The notes beneath the pieces were generated by a model. The model did no database searches and had not been told where the DNA came from. It saw only the letters and a list, made by a program, of their open reading frames with translations. The position numbers were made by a program, and so were the translations under genes. This document shows positions 42,301 through 51,019 of a DNA stretch of 64,000 nt, piece by piece. The stretch covers positions 42,158 through 106,157 of the forward strand of contig CAJXUN010000009.1 in assembly GCA_913061475.1 (NCBI GenBank), in the 5' to 3' direction. Position 1 is the stretch's first letter; the number at the start of each line of letters is the position of its first letter. This DNA is from an uncultured Colwellia sp. Its GTDB lineage: Bacteria > Pseudomonadota > Gammaproteobacteria > Enterobacterales > Alteromonadaceae.

Positions 42301-43704
42301 TGTATGATTGTCCCAACCGTCAGGCATTAAATCACTATCGCTCAAATTAACAAATTGAGAATAATCACCATTAGTTGAAAGCCCAACTGAATATGGATCA
42401 GTTGTTACTAAGGTTTCTAAGGCTTTATTTTGATGATGGTATACCGAGAGCTCAAATTGATAGAACATGCGATCAACACTCATATCGCCTTGATATGACC
42501 AAATACCGGTTTGACTATCTTCAATCATCACCGCACTAGAAAGTTTACTTTTACTGGCATCAAAAATATTAATAGTAACTTGTTGTGCTGTTGGCGCCCA
42601 TAACGAGACGTTAATTCCCGCATCATTATAGCTAACACCTAAATCAGCTTCGTCAGCATCAGCTTCACCTTTGGTATACAAGCTATCTAATACTTTTGCG
42701 GTTTGTACGTAAGTGCCCGTAATCGCAATGCCCTCAGCATTATAACCGATTAAAACTAATTGATTTTTCAATAAGGCTTTCGCTTCTTCAGCAGTCCAGT
42801 TACCTGAAAATGCTTGCCACTCAGCTAACAAAGGTGCGTTAGCTTTTTGTGCATCTGATAAGTCTGTCGCTGACAAGGTAACCGCAACGCCATTAACCTG
42901 ATCATTTTCATCAGCTTCAATACCCGCCGCTTTCGCATGGTGAAGTTTAACTTCAATAACGTCCTCAGGAGTATTCCAAGCAAAGGTATTAGCACCAAGC
43001 CAATGTGCTGCAAAATCGGTAATTCTTAACGGCTGTTTGCCCAATGAAACGATCGGGTATTCAAAAATAGAGGCAACACCCGAAAAGGTAAAGTTCATCC
43101 GCTGATAAGTGGCATCATCTTGTTTGAGTGGCATTTTAAAATCGCCACCACCAAACTCTTTACCGGCATCATCGGTGCCTTTGTGAATGATAAAATTACC
43201 ACAGTCATCAAAATCATCAACGAGATTAACCACCCAATATGCACCGTAAACTGGATCGACGCCGGTATGCTGTAAACCATTATCCCAGCTAGCGGCTAGT
43301 GAATCGGCAGCATAGGCATTACAGTTAGGATCGTTCCAGTTGTGCATTTTATGTTCATCGTAAATGCCATCTGCGCGATTATAATAAAGCACGGCTTGGT
43401 TTTCACTTGGAAAAAACGTAGGGGCTGGCGCATTCGGGTCAACGCCCACAACACAGCTTTCATTTAACGCATCAGGCACCGTAGGTACCGGACATTGAAT
43501 AGGCTCAGGCGCAACACACTCTGTACCTGTTGCATCTGGAACCATAGGCACATCACAGGTCAGTAATTTAGTGCCTGGCTCTGTTGAGCTTGAACCACCG
43601 CAAGCAGACAAAGTGATGGTAATAAATGCTATAGCGAGTAACCGTAACATTGAATTTTTATTAAGCATGGTGCTTTTATTTAACATCGAAATTTTATTGA
43701 ACAT
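39391..43704 (-). CDS. Pullulanase-type alpha-1,6-glucosidase lipoprotein (GH13) with three C-terminal repeat domains
   Basis: Lipobox FITITLSACGG; VVLDVVYNHTSSAG, FDGFRFDIMSHG, YGEGW, NYISKHDNETLWDQL; three about 105-aa repeats beginning VYVRGGMNGWGEVDDFTYLGDG. Start at 43740 would overlap the preceding gene; MFNKISMLNK at 43704 is more likely. Confidence 0.92.
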   Translation of the reverse strand: MFNKISMLNKSTMLNKNSMLRLLAIAFITITLSACGGSSSTEPGTKLLTCDVPMVPDATGTECVAPEPIQCPVPTVPDALNESCVVGVDPNAPAPTFFPSENQAVLYYNRADGIYDEHKMHNWNDPNCNAYAADSLAASWDNGLQHTGVDPVYGAYWVVNLVDDFDDCGNFIIHKGTDDAGKEFGGGDFKMPLKQDDATYQRMNFTFSGVASIFEYPIVSLGKQPLRITDFAAHWLGANTFAWNTPEDVIEVKLHHAKAAGIEADENDQVNGVAVTLSATDLSDAQKANAPLLAEWQAFSGNWTAEEAKALLKNQLVLIGYNAEGIAITGTYVQTAKVLDSLYTKGEADADEADLGVSYNDAGINVSLWAPTAQQVTINIFDASKSKLSSAVMIEDSQTGIWSYQGDMSVDRMFYQFELSVYHHQNKALETLVTTDPYSVGLSTNGDYSQFVNLSDSDLMPDGWDNHTIVSANNYEDAVIYEGHIRDFSALDESTDAANRGKYLAFTETNSLPVQHLQKLVDNGLTHFHMLPANDIASINEDPAKIVDLDNTVAQLCAVKADAPVCGVESADKSLRAVLESYDSYSNDAANLVNVLREVDSFNWGYDPKHFSVPDGIYASNADGVARIVEMRSMIKALHDLGLRVVLDVVYNHTSSAGLSNNSVLDMIVPGYYYSRDILSGAIIQSTCCNDTALEHRMMDKVMVDSLKIWTQDYKFDGFRFDIMSHGSKSQMLAARDAIQAIDSDTHFYGEGWTRDDRGFEQANQFNMAGTEIGTFNDRLRDGIRGGKFFSNNADDTDVFKQQDIIKLGLTGSLADYVLKSATGNSTLGSAFSPNMYAKDPADVINYISKHDNETLWDQLQFTLAPAMTMHDRVRAQNVSQSIVMLSQGIPFLQMGGDFLRSKSLDRNTYDAGDWFNVVDFTFDSNNWNKGLPLDKGGRSDEDLLRIGLNADSNVGMGEISFASSVFNEFLNIRTTSPLFKLTTSAEVIDRVGFHNIGKGQTQGLIVMSIDDGAGLEDLDPAFDALVVVVNGSNTELAHTVSTAQGFSLHSTQLNSVDSTVTTASFSQGEGEGTFTVPALTTAVFVKTQGEQQGTGLSAIATAGAPDVVPYGDTTVYVRGGMNGWGEVDDFTYLGDGIYQMAIALEANDYEFKVASGDWSTVNLGASAPSNVVEEGVDYTLASGGDNLALSIVNASTYLFTLDASNTDAPVLTVKNEEPFVGSTVYIRGDMNAWGETNPFTYIGDGKYSATFIVEANTYNFKVASADWSTVNMGAPADDTEVLLGEEQSLLPGSNDNLAMTFADTQEYTFIFDASNLDAPTLSVHKAEMFNDTSVYIRGDMNGWGEVDAVTYQGNASYAVEIDLAAASYGFKVASGDWSTFNLGAGTDGGVVNLDQPLRLAQGSNDNLSFVAVEAGIYIFTVTGPNPSAPTVTVTKK

Positions 43705-43729
43705 GGAATTTACTCCAGTAGCTAGCTGC

Positions 43730-46645
43730 TTATAACGCATAAGTCATCCCCAAAAAGAATTGACGACCAAAATATTGAATGGTGCCAGTTTGAGCTTTAA
43801 CACCAAAATAACTTTTGGTTGGTTCATCGGTCACGTTATTGATCTGAAATACCACGTTAAAGTGGTCATTAAATTGATACGACGCCTGATAATCAATAAT
43901 GGTTTCACCATCATAATTTACCGTTTGGGCTTCAACCGCCACTTGCTCAGAAACAAATTCATCGCGATATCTGACACTGGCGCGAGTTTCGAAGCCTTGG
44001 TATTCCCAAAACAGCGTAGTTTGAAAAACATTCTCTGATAAGCCCGGTAACGATATCGACAAATCTTGTTGACCTAGTTTCGATATTTGTTGAATTTCAC
44101 TTTCCGTATAGGAATAGCTCGCTTGTAAACCTAGGCCTGACCAAAGTTCAGGTAAGAAAGAAAATATTTGTGTATAAGTAAATTCAAGCCCTCTGATATA
44201 GCCCCCTTCTTGATCATTAAAAGCGGTTTCAAAGTTACCATTACGAATACTTAATGGCACCCCACTAACCGGATCAATCATTTGATCTGGCACTGCTAAA
44301 CCATTGGCTGCAAAGTCATACTCACTGATGGTTTGGGTGACGATACCGGTAGATTCAATATCTTTATAAAAAACCGCGGCAATCAATGAACCATTGCCAT
44401 CTTCGAAATATTTTTCATAAGACAAGTCATATTGATTGGCATAAAAAGGTTTCAGATGAGGGCTGTTTTTTGCTTGGCCACTGATCTCAAAATAGCTTTC
44501 ACTCTCGGTTGAAACTTTGTTTAAGGTGATACTGCTATTTGACGCTAAACGGTCAATATTGGGACGGCTCATCACCTTAGCGGCGGCAAAACGTATTTGA
44601 TCGCTATCCGTTAATCTAAAGTTTAAATTCATTTGCGGTAGATAATCGGTATAACTATTACTGATTTTTGTTGGAAAATAACGATCGCTCACTAAGCCAA
44701 CATCATCGGTAATATATTGTGCACCCAGTGCAACATCGCCACCAACATCTTGTAAAGAAGTCGCCGCTTGCTTAGTGTCGATTATACGCACACCTATATT
44801 ACCCGTTACTGGCATACCACCAATTTCCGTATCGATATTCGCCATAATATAAGCGGCGAAGATATCTTCAAACACTTGGCCACTTTCTTTTAGCGTCCAA
44901 TCGTAGTTGTTTAAATAGGGGTTTTCGCCGTTAACTGCCTGACCGGAGAAGCCCCAAGTTTGCACCGGTTGAGGCACACCGTTAGGAAACCACGCATTAA
45001 GTACCGCATCTTGGTCAAGTGCTAAATAACTCGGAAAATACGAGAAATCGCCAGACCAGTTAACTACTGTTGCCATATCGTCGGTAATATTAAGCGGCGC
45101 CTCTGGCGAATTAAAACTGCTATCACTGCCGTATTCAAAAACCGAGCGTTGATTGTCATATTTCCGTTCAGAATAACGTGCGCCAAATTCAATCGATGAA
45201 ACATAGTCATTATCAAGTTGGTAAGTAAAATCAAGGCGAACAGCACTGACTTCATCTTTATTTTCGTAAGGATAAATGCCGTATTTAGTGACCATAACTC
45301 GGTCTAAGTCAGTAAACGCATCAGCCTGGTTCAAACCAACATCAGGTAAATTCAGGCCGTTTAAGGCATAATTAATCGCGACATTATAATCAAACTCAGG
45401 CTCTACAGCATTTGCGTCAAGGGCAACCAGTGCCCAAATAAGGCCATTTCTAAAGTCACGTTCTGCTGATGAATAGGAAAGATCAATATTCATCTTTAAG
45501 CGGTCGGTAATTGTCCAATCAGCATTTAAGCCTAAACTTTTTACTTCATTGTGCTCAGTATTATCATCGTTAACAATTTCAATACGCGTTGCACTTTTAG
45601 AGGTGCGACTGAAAGTACCGCCAATAACTGAATTTTCATGATAAATAGGATTACTTATGGCGGCTTGGCTGCCTTCAAGTTTGACACGATAACCACGGGC
45701 AAACTCGTCAGAGTCAAACTTTGAATAAAATCCGTCAAATTTTAAGTTGAAATTATCAGTCGGTTGCCATTCAATGGTGGTAACAAAACCGTCACGGGTT
45801 TCTTCACCACCTTTATGCTGTAGCTCAAAGCCTTCACTAATAAACTCACATTCAGGGCAAGTTAAGGTGCCACCGGTATCGCCATCTATTTTATCAACAT
45901 CTCTAGCTTTATCGTAAGCTAAGCCAATAAATTGTTGCGTTGCGCTAGGTTGAAACAAACGCGCATAACCTACGGCAATACCGACAGTTTCATCAATAAA
46001 CTTACCTTGGTAAGAAATACTAAAGCGGTGACCATCTGACGTAGCATCAGGAATATCATTGGCTAAATCGTTATACATGCCCCGGGCATTAACGGTAAAC
46101 TTATGGTCTTGATCATTTTTTAATGGCGAGGCGGTAGTCATTTCAACTGAGCCTGCAACACCACCTTCAATCATTGAGACTTTTGGCGATTTGTAAACCG
46201 CGGCATTTGAAATTAGTTCTGAAGGATATTGGTCAAATTCGACGCTACGTTGGCCACTGGTAGACACTTGTTCACGACCATTTAATGTCGTTGAAATAAA
46301 ACCACCTGACATGCCTCGAATGTTAATTTCGGCGGCTTGCCCACCGGTTCTCACCGCAGAAATACCCGGTAAGCGTGTTAGCGCGTCAGCCATTGAAACA
46401 TCAGGTAAAGCCCCTAAATCATCGGCGGTAATTTGTTCGGATACGGTATCGGCAAAGCGCTTTTGATTGATAGAATCAATCAGTGATCGTCGAAAGCCCG
46501 TCACTTCAATAACTTCGATTTGTTCTTCTACGCTTTCTGCTTCTTTTTCATCAACTTCCTGAGCATATATTGCGCCTGGAAAAGTTAACAAACCACAAGA
46601 AATCATTGCCAGCGTAAGCTTACTAGGCTTGAATTTAAACATCAT
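43730..46645 (-). CDS. TonB-dependent receptor
   Basis: 971 aa; signal peptide; plug IEVIEVTGFRRSLIDSINQKR...LGALPDVSMADALTRLPGISAVRTGGQAAEINIRGM; C-terminus FGRQFFLGMTYAL. Confidence 0.93.
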   Translation of the reverse strand: MMFKFKPSKLTLAMISCGLLTFPGAIYAQEVDEKEAESVEEQIEVIEVTGFRRSLIDSINQKRFADTVSEQITADDLGALPDVSMADALTRLPGISAVRTGGQAAEINIRGMSGGFISTTLNGREQVSTSGQRSVEFDQYPSELISNAAVYKSPKVSMIEGGVAGSVEMTTASPLKNDQDHKFTVNARGMYNDLANDIPDATSDGHRFSISYQGKFIDETVGIAVGYARLFQPSATQQFIGLAYDKARDVDKIDGDTGGTLTCPECEFISEGFELQHKGGEETRDGFVTTIEWQPTDNFNLKFDGFYSKFDSDEFARGYRVKLEGSQAAISNPIYHENSVIGGTFSRTSKSATRIEIVNDDNTEHNEVKSLGLNADWTITDRLKMNIDLSYSSAERDFRNGLIWALVALDANAVEPEFDYNVAINYALNGLNLPDVGLNQADAFTDLDRVMVTKYGIYPYENKDEVSAVRLDFTYQLDNDYVSSIEFGARYSERKYDNQRSVFEYGSDSSFNSPEAPLNITDDMATVVNWSGDFSYFPSYLALDQDAVLNAWFPNGVPQPVQTWGFSGQAVNGENPYLNNYDWTLKESGQVFEDIFAAYIMANIDTEIGGMPVTGNIGVRIIDTKQAATSLQDVGGDVALGAQYITDDVGLVSDRYFPTKISNSYTDYLPQMNLNFRLTDSDQIRFAAAKVMSRPNIDRLASNSSITLNKVSTESESYFEISGQAKNSPHLKPFYANQYDLSYEKYFEDGNGSLIAAVFYKDIESTGIVTQTISEYDFAANGLAVPDQMIDPVSGVPLSIRNGNFETAFNDQEGGYIRGLEFTYTQIFSFLPELWSGLGLQASYSYTESEIQQISKLGQQDLSISLPGLSENVFQTTLFWEYQGFETRASVRYRDEFVSEQVAVEAQTVNYDGETIIDYQASYQFNDHFNVVFQINNVTDEPTKSYFGVKAQTGTIQYFGRQFFLGMTYAL

Positions 46646-46740
46646 TGATTTTCCCCTTATTTCATCCCTGAATTTTTATTTTTTATTTTTTATTAATTCA
46701 TCACTATGAATTCATAGCGGATTAAATATAGAAGCCTTAT

Positions 46741-46772
46741 ATACGTATGCACAGGCGGTGCATACGTATTCA
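46741..46772. promoter_or_regulatory. Paired operator-like palindromes (site 3a degenerate, 3b exact TGCATACGTATTCA at 46759-46772)
   Basis: ATACGTATGCAC-AGGCG-GTGCATACGTAT forms a 12-bp perfect inverted repeat overlapping both sites; about 114 bp upstream of TonB-dependent receptor 2. Confidence 0.7.
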
Positions 46773-46923
46773 GCTATTGACAGGTATAGGGTTGAAACGA
46801 GTTCACGGGGAATATTTTTGCTAGTTAAGTAACGCTTTACGCCCTAGAGCACTGAGTTTACTTTAGGGCTTAAGGTTTTATTGGTAATTAAAATTAGCCA
46901 TTATTTATCATTCTGGCAAAAGT

Positions 46924-46937
46924 TGAATACGTATGCA
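46924..46937. promoter_or_regulatory. Operator-like palindrome TGAATACGTATGCA (site 4)
   Basis: Exact copy, upstream of TonB-dependent receptor 2. Confidence 0.7.
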
Positions 46938-46954
46938 GTGCAGAGATAAAAACT

Positions 46955-46988
46955 AAAAAAGCTCATTGCAAGGCAACAAGCTTTTTCA
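46955..46988 (-). terminator. Probable terminator downstream of ORF 47032-47496
   Basis: AAAAAGCT...TTGC AAG GCAA...AGCTTTTT imperfect stem followed by T run on the minus strand. Confidence 0.6.
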
Positions 46989-47031
46989 ATTCTTCATTTT
47001 TATAAACGAGTAATAAATTAACGCTACGACG

Positions 47032-47496
47032 CTATTGAACACTAAAATTAATAGTGTCTGTTTGACACTGATAAATACTCATGGGCATATCATTTTCAAT
47101 CACTTGCAGCGTTTTTTTGTTTAGTTGTAATTTATAACTACCGGGGATTAGATCATACACTGAACTCAAATCTAACAAAGTAGCCACATTACCTTTTGCT
47201 CTGATCAGCTGATAATCAATTGCAGTTGGCCCAGTGCGCTTGGTCATAGGCCCATGATAAACTAATCGCTCATCATACTGGTCTGTGATGATAAAAAGGT
47301 TAGAATGAAAACCTTCTAGTGGTGTGTTCCATGTCAACACTGACAGGTCATTATCGCTTTGATTTAATAAAATAAAGTCGATAAAAATACCGTTAACTAT
47401 GTGTTGTTCTGTGGTGATATTTAGCTTACAGCTAATGACTGGCTGTTCTATTTCAAAAACGTCTTGGCTAGTTTCACTCGACATAGCTCCTTCCAT
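47032..47496 (-). CDS. Small protein resembling the N-terminal domain of M35-type metalloproteases, no catalytic domain
   Basis: LNQSDNDLSVLTWNTPLEGFHSNLFIITDQYDERLVYHGPMTKRTGPTAIDYQLIRAKGNVATLLDLSSVYDLIPGSYKLQL; no HExxH. Confidence 0.6.
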   Translation of the reverse strand: MEGAMSSETSQDVFEIEQPVISCKLNITTEQHIVNGIFIDFILLNQSDNDLSVLTWNTPLEGFHSNLFIITDQYDERLVYHGPMTKRTGPTAIDYQLIRAKGNVATLLDLSSVYDLIPGSYKLQLNKKTLQVIENDMPMSIYQCQTDTINFSVQ

Positions 47497-47677
47497 AATT
47501 CAGTGCTCCTTGCTACAACTAAATTAACAACTTGACCTTACTCGCCAGAAAACAAAACCTGCTTATTACAGCTTTTTGTAACGAGTGTTACTCACGATAA
47601 TTTATAAGCCTATCGGTAAATTCCATTTACCTTTTAAGTAAAGCATCAATTTCAATAAACAGCACAATTAATTATTA

Positions 47678-47704
47678 TTTAAATTAGGGTCTGTTGATCT
47701 TTCG
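47678..47704 (+). repeat. 27-bp dispersed repeat, copy 1
   Basis: TTTAAATTAGGGTCTGTTGATCTTTCG; one mismatch to copy 2. Confidence 0.7.
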
Positions 47705-47945
47705 TGGTTAAATTCGATGAATCATCTCGCTAATTCAGCTTTTCGCGCTCTAAATTACAAGCAGCCGATAATTATATCTTTATAAGTCAAACCCACTAGT
47801 AAATATCCGCCATTTTTTACTAAATTCACGACAATACAACGGAAAAAAACTAATAAAAATAACGTCTTCGCAAGTATTTAAAATAACTATTTTTCTTTAA
47901 TTTAAAGTATGGACTTTCTCAGTTAATCACGGCTAAATAACGCTT

Positions 47946-48869
47946 ATGATAATTTTTTCGAGACCTAACATTACATTACTAAAGAATAATTATCGTTATT
48001 CCAAAGCCTTATTTTACCTATTGCTATTTAGCACTTTTCTGGCCCAAGCAAAAACACATCACCCAGTGCCAACAAAACATATCGTTTATGCCGGCACCGA
48101 ACGTGAAAGTTACAGTATAAAACTGCTTAAACATGTTTTAAGTTATGACGAAAAAACTCACTATCAATTATCGGCTTTTGGTAAGTATTTACCCAAAATG
48201 CGAGAGTTTAATTTATTGGGTAAACGCAATGGCATTGATGTGGTTATTGGCGGTGCAACAATTGAGCGTGAACAATTAGCGCTACCCATTCGCTTCCCTA
48301 TTTTGCAAGGCTTATATGGCTGGCGTATTGCCCTAGTTCATAAAGAAAATAAAAATATTTTACGCGACATCAATAACTTAAGTGATTTTAAAAAGCTCAG
48401 AGCCTTACAATTCCATACTTGGTCTGACAGCGAAACCCTGAGATTAAACAATATAAAGTTAGTCAAGGGTACTGATATCAAAGGCCTCTATTTTATGTTA
48501 GATAATAAACGCGCGGACTACTTCCTTCGTTCGGTTTTGGAAATTGATGGGGATCTAGCTCGCCATCGCCATTTGGCTATCGAAAAAGAAGCAAGCACCT
48601 TAGTTTGGTATCCAAAAGCAGTTTATTTCTATGTTGGAAATAATCAGCCATCACTGGCAAAAAGCATTAAAACGGGTCTTGAACTTGCCCTGAAAGATGG
48701 TAGCTTCAAAAAATTATTCATGAGTTATTACGGTGAAATTATTTCAACGCTGCAAAAAGAGCATCGACAAGTATTTAAGTTAACCAATCCACTACTTTCT
48801 CCTTTAACACCACTCGAACGACCTGAACTTTGGTTAGACCTATCGCCCGCCAACAAAGTAAATAACTGA
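47946..48869 (+). CDS. Periplasmic substrate-binding-protein-like (PBPb fold)
   Basis: Signal peptide, then HIVYAGTERESYSIKLLKHVLSY, NGIDVVIGGATIEREQLALPIRFPILQGLYGWRIALV. Confidence 0.65.
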   Translation: MIIFSRPNITLLKNNYRYSKALFYLLLFSTFLAQAKTHHPVPTKHIVYAGTERESYSIKLLKHVLSYDEKTHYQLSAFGKYLPKMREFNLLGKRNGIDVVIGGATIEREQLALPIRFPILQGLYGWRIALVHKENKNILRDINNLSDFKKLRALQFHTWSDSETLRLNNIKLVKGTDIKGLYFMLDNKRADYFLRSVLEIDGDLARHRHLAIEKEASTLVWYPKAVYFYVGNNQPSLAKSIKTGLELALKDGSFKKLFMSYYGEIISTLQKEHRQVFKLTNPLLSPLTPLERPELWLDLSPANKVNN

Positions 48870-49092
48870 TTGGTATCTAAAGCTTCAATAGCATGGCCAA
48901 GATTTAGAGTTGTAATTAAATCCCCCCTGCTATGCCGCTACAACATTAACGTACGAGGCAATAACATACGCAGTTTTCATTGACAAAATTCAGCTTCAAG
49001 CACTGGTATAATTACTTTATACTCAGTATTGCATCGCATTAAGGCAAATGTGTTTAGGAACCTAGCATTCAATAATTGCAAAAGGATAAATT

Positions 49093-50109
49093 GTGAGAAA
49101 GTCTGTAAAATACCGTCTGTTATTTTTATTTATCGCGATCACCTCGTACGCGTTAGGTTTTAACTTTATACCTGACACCACCACTTCAACGTTCGGTCTC
49201 TATCCGGTAATTTTGGCAAGCGTAATTTACTTTGCCGTGCTGCCGATACTTTATTGGTTTATGATCATAAAAGCGGGTAAACAAAAAGCATGGAAATTAC
49301 TCATTATCCTCAGCCTTTCTAGCGCTATTGCCCGTTACAGTTATCCAGAAGATATTGCACAATACTTCGACTTTATCCTCTGGCTACGCTACCCCATTAT
49401 TGCGGTTTTGCTGATCATTGAGTTTTACTTAATGTTTATTATTGCCAAAGGATTATGGCAAGCACGTAACCTATCGGGTGACCCACGCATTGGCGCAATA
49501 GAAAAGTATGATGATGATAAAAAGCAAGGCTTAGCGTTAACCTTTGCCACCGAGCCTGCCAGTTGGTATTACGCCATTCCTCGCTTATCCAAGCACCATA
49601 TTAAGTCATTAGGTAAAGTCACCTTGCTATCAGGTAAAGCATGGCACTTCTTAATGATCATCGTGTCATTATTTAGTATTGCCGCAATAAGTTATCAATT
49701 GCTGGTTGATTGGAGCGAAATCGCGGCATTAATGGCGACAACCTTTATTTTATACGGCTTAATATTAATGACCGCAAACTACCGTTTATCTCGTCATCAT
49801 TCACTTTATCTTCAAGACAATAAACTCATTATTAACAACAGTATTTTTAATTTTATGGTGATACCGCTTAGCGCAATTGACTCGATAACCATAGAGCCGG
49901 GCAAAAACAAGGTAGATAATGAGCAGCTAGAGGTTGGCCGTTCTCAAGCACAAAATATAAAAATAGTCTTTAATCAGCCGATAAAGTACTGGGGTATGAT
50001 GGGGGCTTTTGTTGAATCATTCGAACAGGTTTTAATCAACGTTGAAAAACCATTAGAGGTCATTAACGCTTTGGAACAAATTAATTCACCACATCAACAA
50101 GTTGCTTGA
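49093..50109 (+). CDS. Integral membrane protein of unknown function
   Basis: 338-aa ORF with multiple TM segments and a C-terminal soluble domain. Confidence 0.65.
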   Translation: MRKSVKYRLLFLFIAITSYALGFNFIPDTTTSTFGLYPVILASVIYFAVLPILYWFMIIKAGKQKAWKLLIILSLSSAIARYSYPEDIAQYFDFILWLRYPIIAVLLIIEFYLMFIIAKGLWQARNLSGDPRIGAIEKYDDDKKQGLALTFATEPASWYYAIPRLSKHHIKSLGKVTLLSGKAWHFLMIIVSLFSIAAISYQLLVDWSEIAALMATTFILYGLILMTANYRLSRHHSLYLQDNKLIINNSIFNFMVIPLSAIDSITIEPGKNKVDNEQLEVGRSQAQNIKIVFNQPIKYWGMMGAFVESFEQVLINVEKPLEVINALEQINSPHQQVA

Positions 50110-50181
50110 TAGAATGTCGACAATTTATTGGCAAACTAAGATTAGCCAAATTCCAATATTCGCAATATTAAGGGTGATGCT

Positions 50182-50970
50182 TTGCAACATTTAGTTTGGG
50201 ATCTCGATCCCGTATTTTTCTCCGTGGGTCCATTAACTGTCCATTGGTATGGTGTACTATTCGCTGCCGCTATATTATCGGGCTTACAAGTGATGAAGTG
50301 GATTTTTCAGACCGAAAAACAAGATATCAATGCCCTCGATAACCTACTAGTTTATATTGTTATTGGTGTTATCGTCGGCGCACGTTTAGGCCACTGTTTC
50401 TTTTATGACCCAAGTTACTACTTTGCTAATCCGATGAAAATACTAGCGATTTGGGAAGGCGGGCTCGCAAGTCATGGTGGTGGCTTAGGCGCTATCATTG
50501 CTGCTGGTATTTATAGCAAAAAACATCAAATGAACTTTATTTGGTTACTCGACAGACTGGCAATATGTACGGCGTTATTTGGCTTTTTCGTACGTAGCGC
50601 AAACTTTGTTAACTCTGAAATTTTGGGTACCGCCAGTAATGTTCCTTGGGCGGTAATCTTTTCCCGTATTGATAACGTTGCCCGCCACCCTTCACAGCTT
50701 TATGAAGCCTTCGCTTATTTAGCTATATTTTTTATCTTAATGATTTTTTATAAGCAGAAAAAAGCGCAAACACCGCACGGTGCTATTTTAGGTATTTTCT
50801 TAATTTTAATTTTCAGTGCGCGTTTTCTTATTGAAATGTTAAAAGAAAAACAAGCCGCTTATGCCGCAGACATCACTTTAACGGCGGGACAAATGCTGAG
50901 TATTCCATTTTTTATTGCCGGTATCGTATTAGTTATTTGGTCGATTAAAAATAACAAACAAGTAAAATAA
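50182..50970 (+). CDS. lgt: Prolipoprotein diacylglyceryl transferase
   Basis: VGPLTVHWYGVLFAAAI, GARLGHCFFYDPSYY, IWEGGLASHGGGLG, RSANFVNSEILG, RHPSQLYEA. ORF-track start assumed (TTG). Confidence 0.95.
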   Translation: MQHLVWDLDPVFFSVGPLTVHWYGVLFAAAILSGLQVMKWIFQTEKQDINALDNLLVYIVIGVIVGARLGHCFFYDPSYYFANPMKILAIWEGGLASHGGGLGAIIAAGIYSKKHQMNFIWLLDRLAICTALFGFFVRSANFVNSEILGTASNVPWAVIFSRIDNVARHPSQLYEAFAYLAIFFILMIFYKQKKAQTPHGAILGIFLILIFSARFLIEMLKEKQAAYAADITLTAGQMLSIPFFIAGIVLVIWSIKNNKQVK

Positions 50971-51019
50971 CATCCGCTTTATGACTATTTAAATTGACAC
51001 ATAAGATGATTAAAAATTT

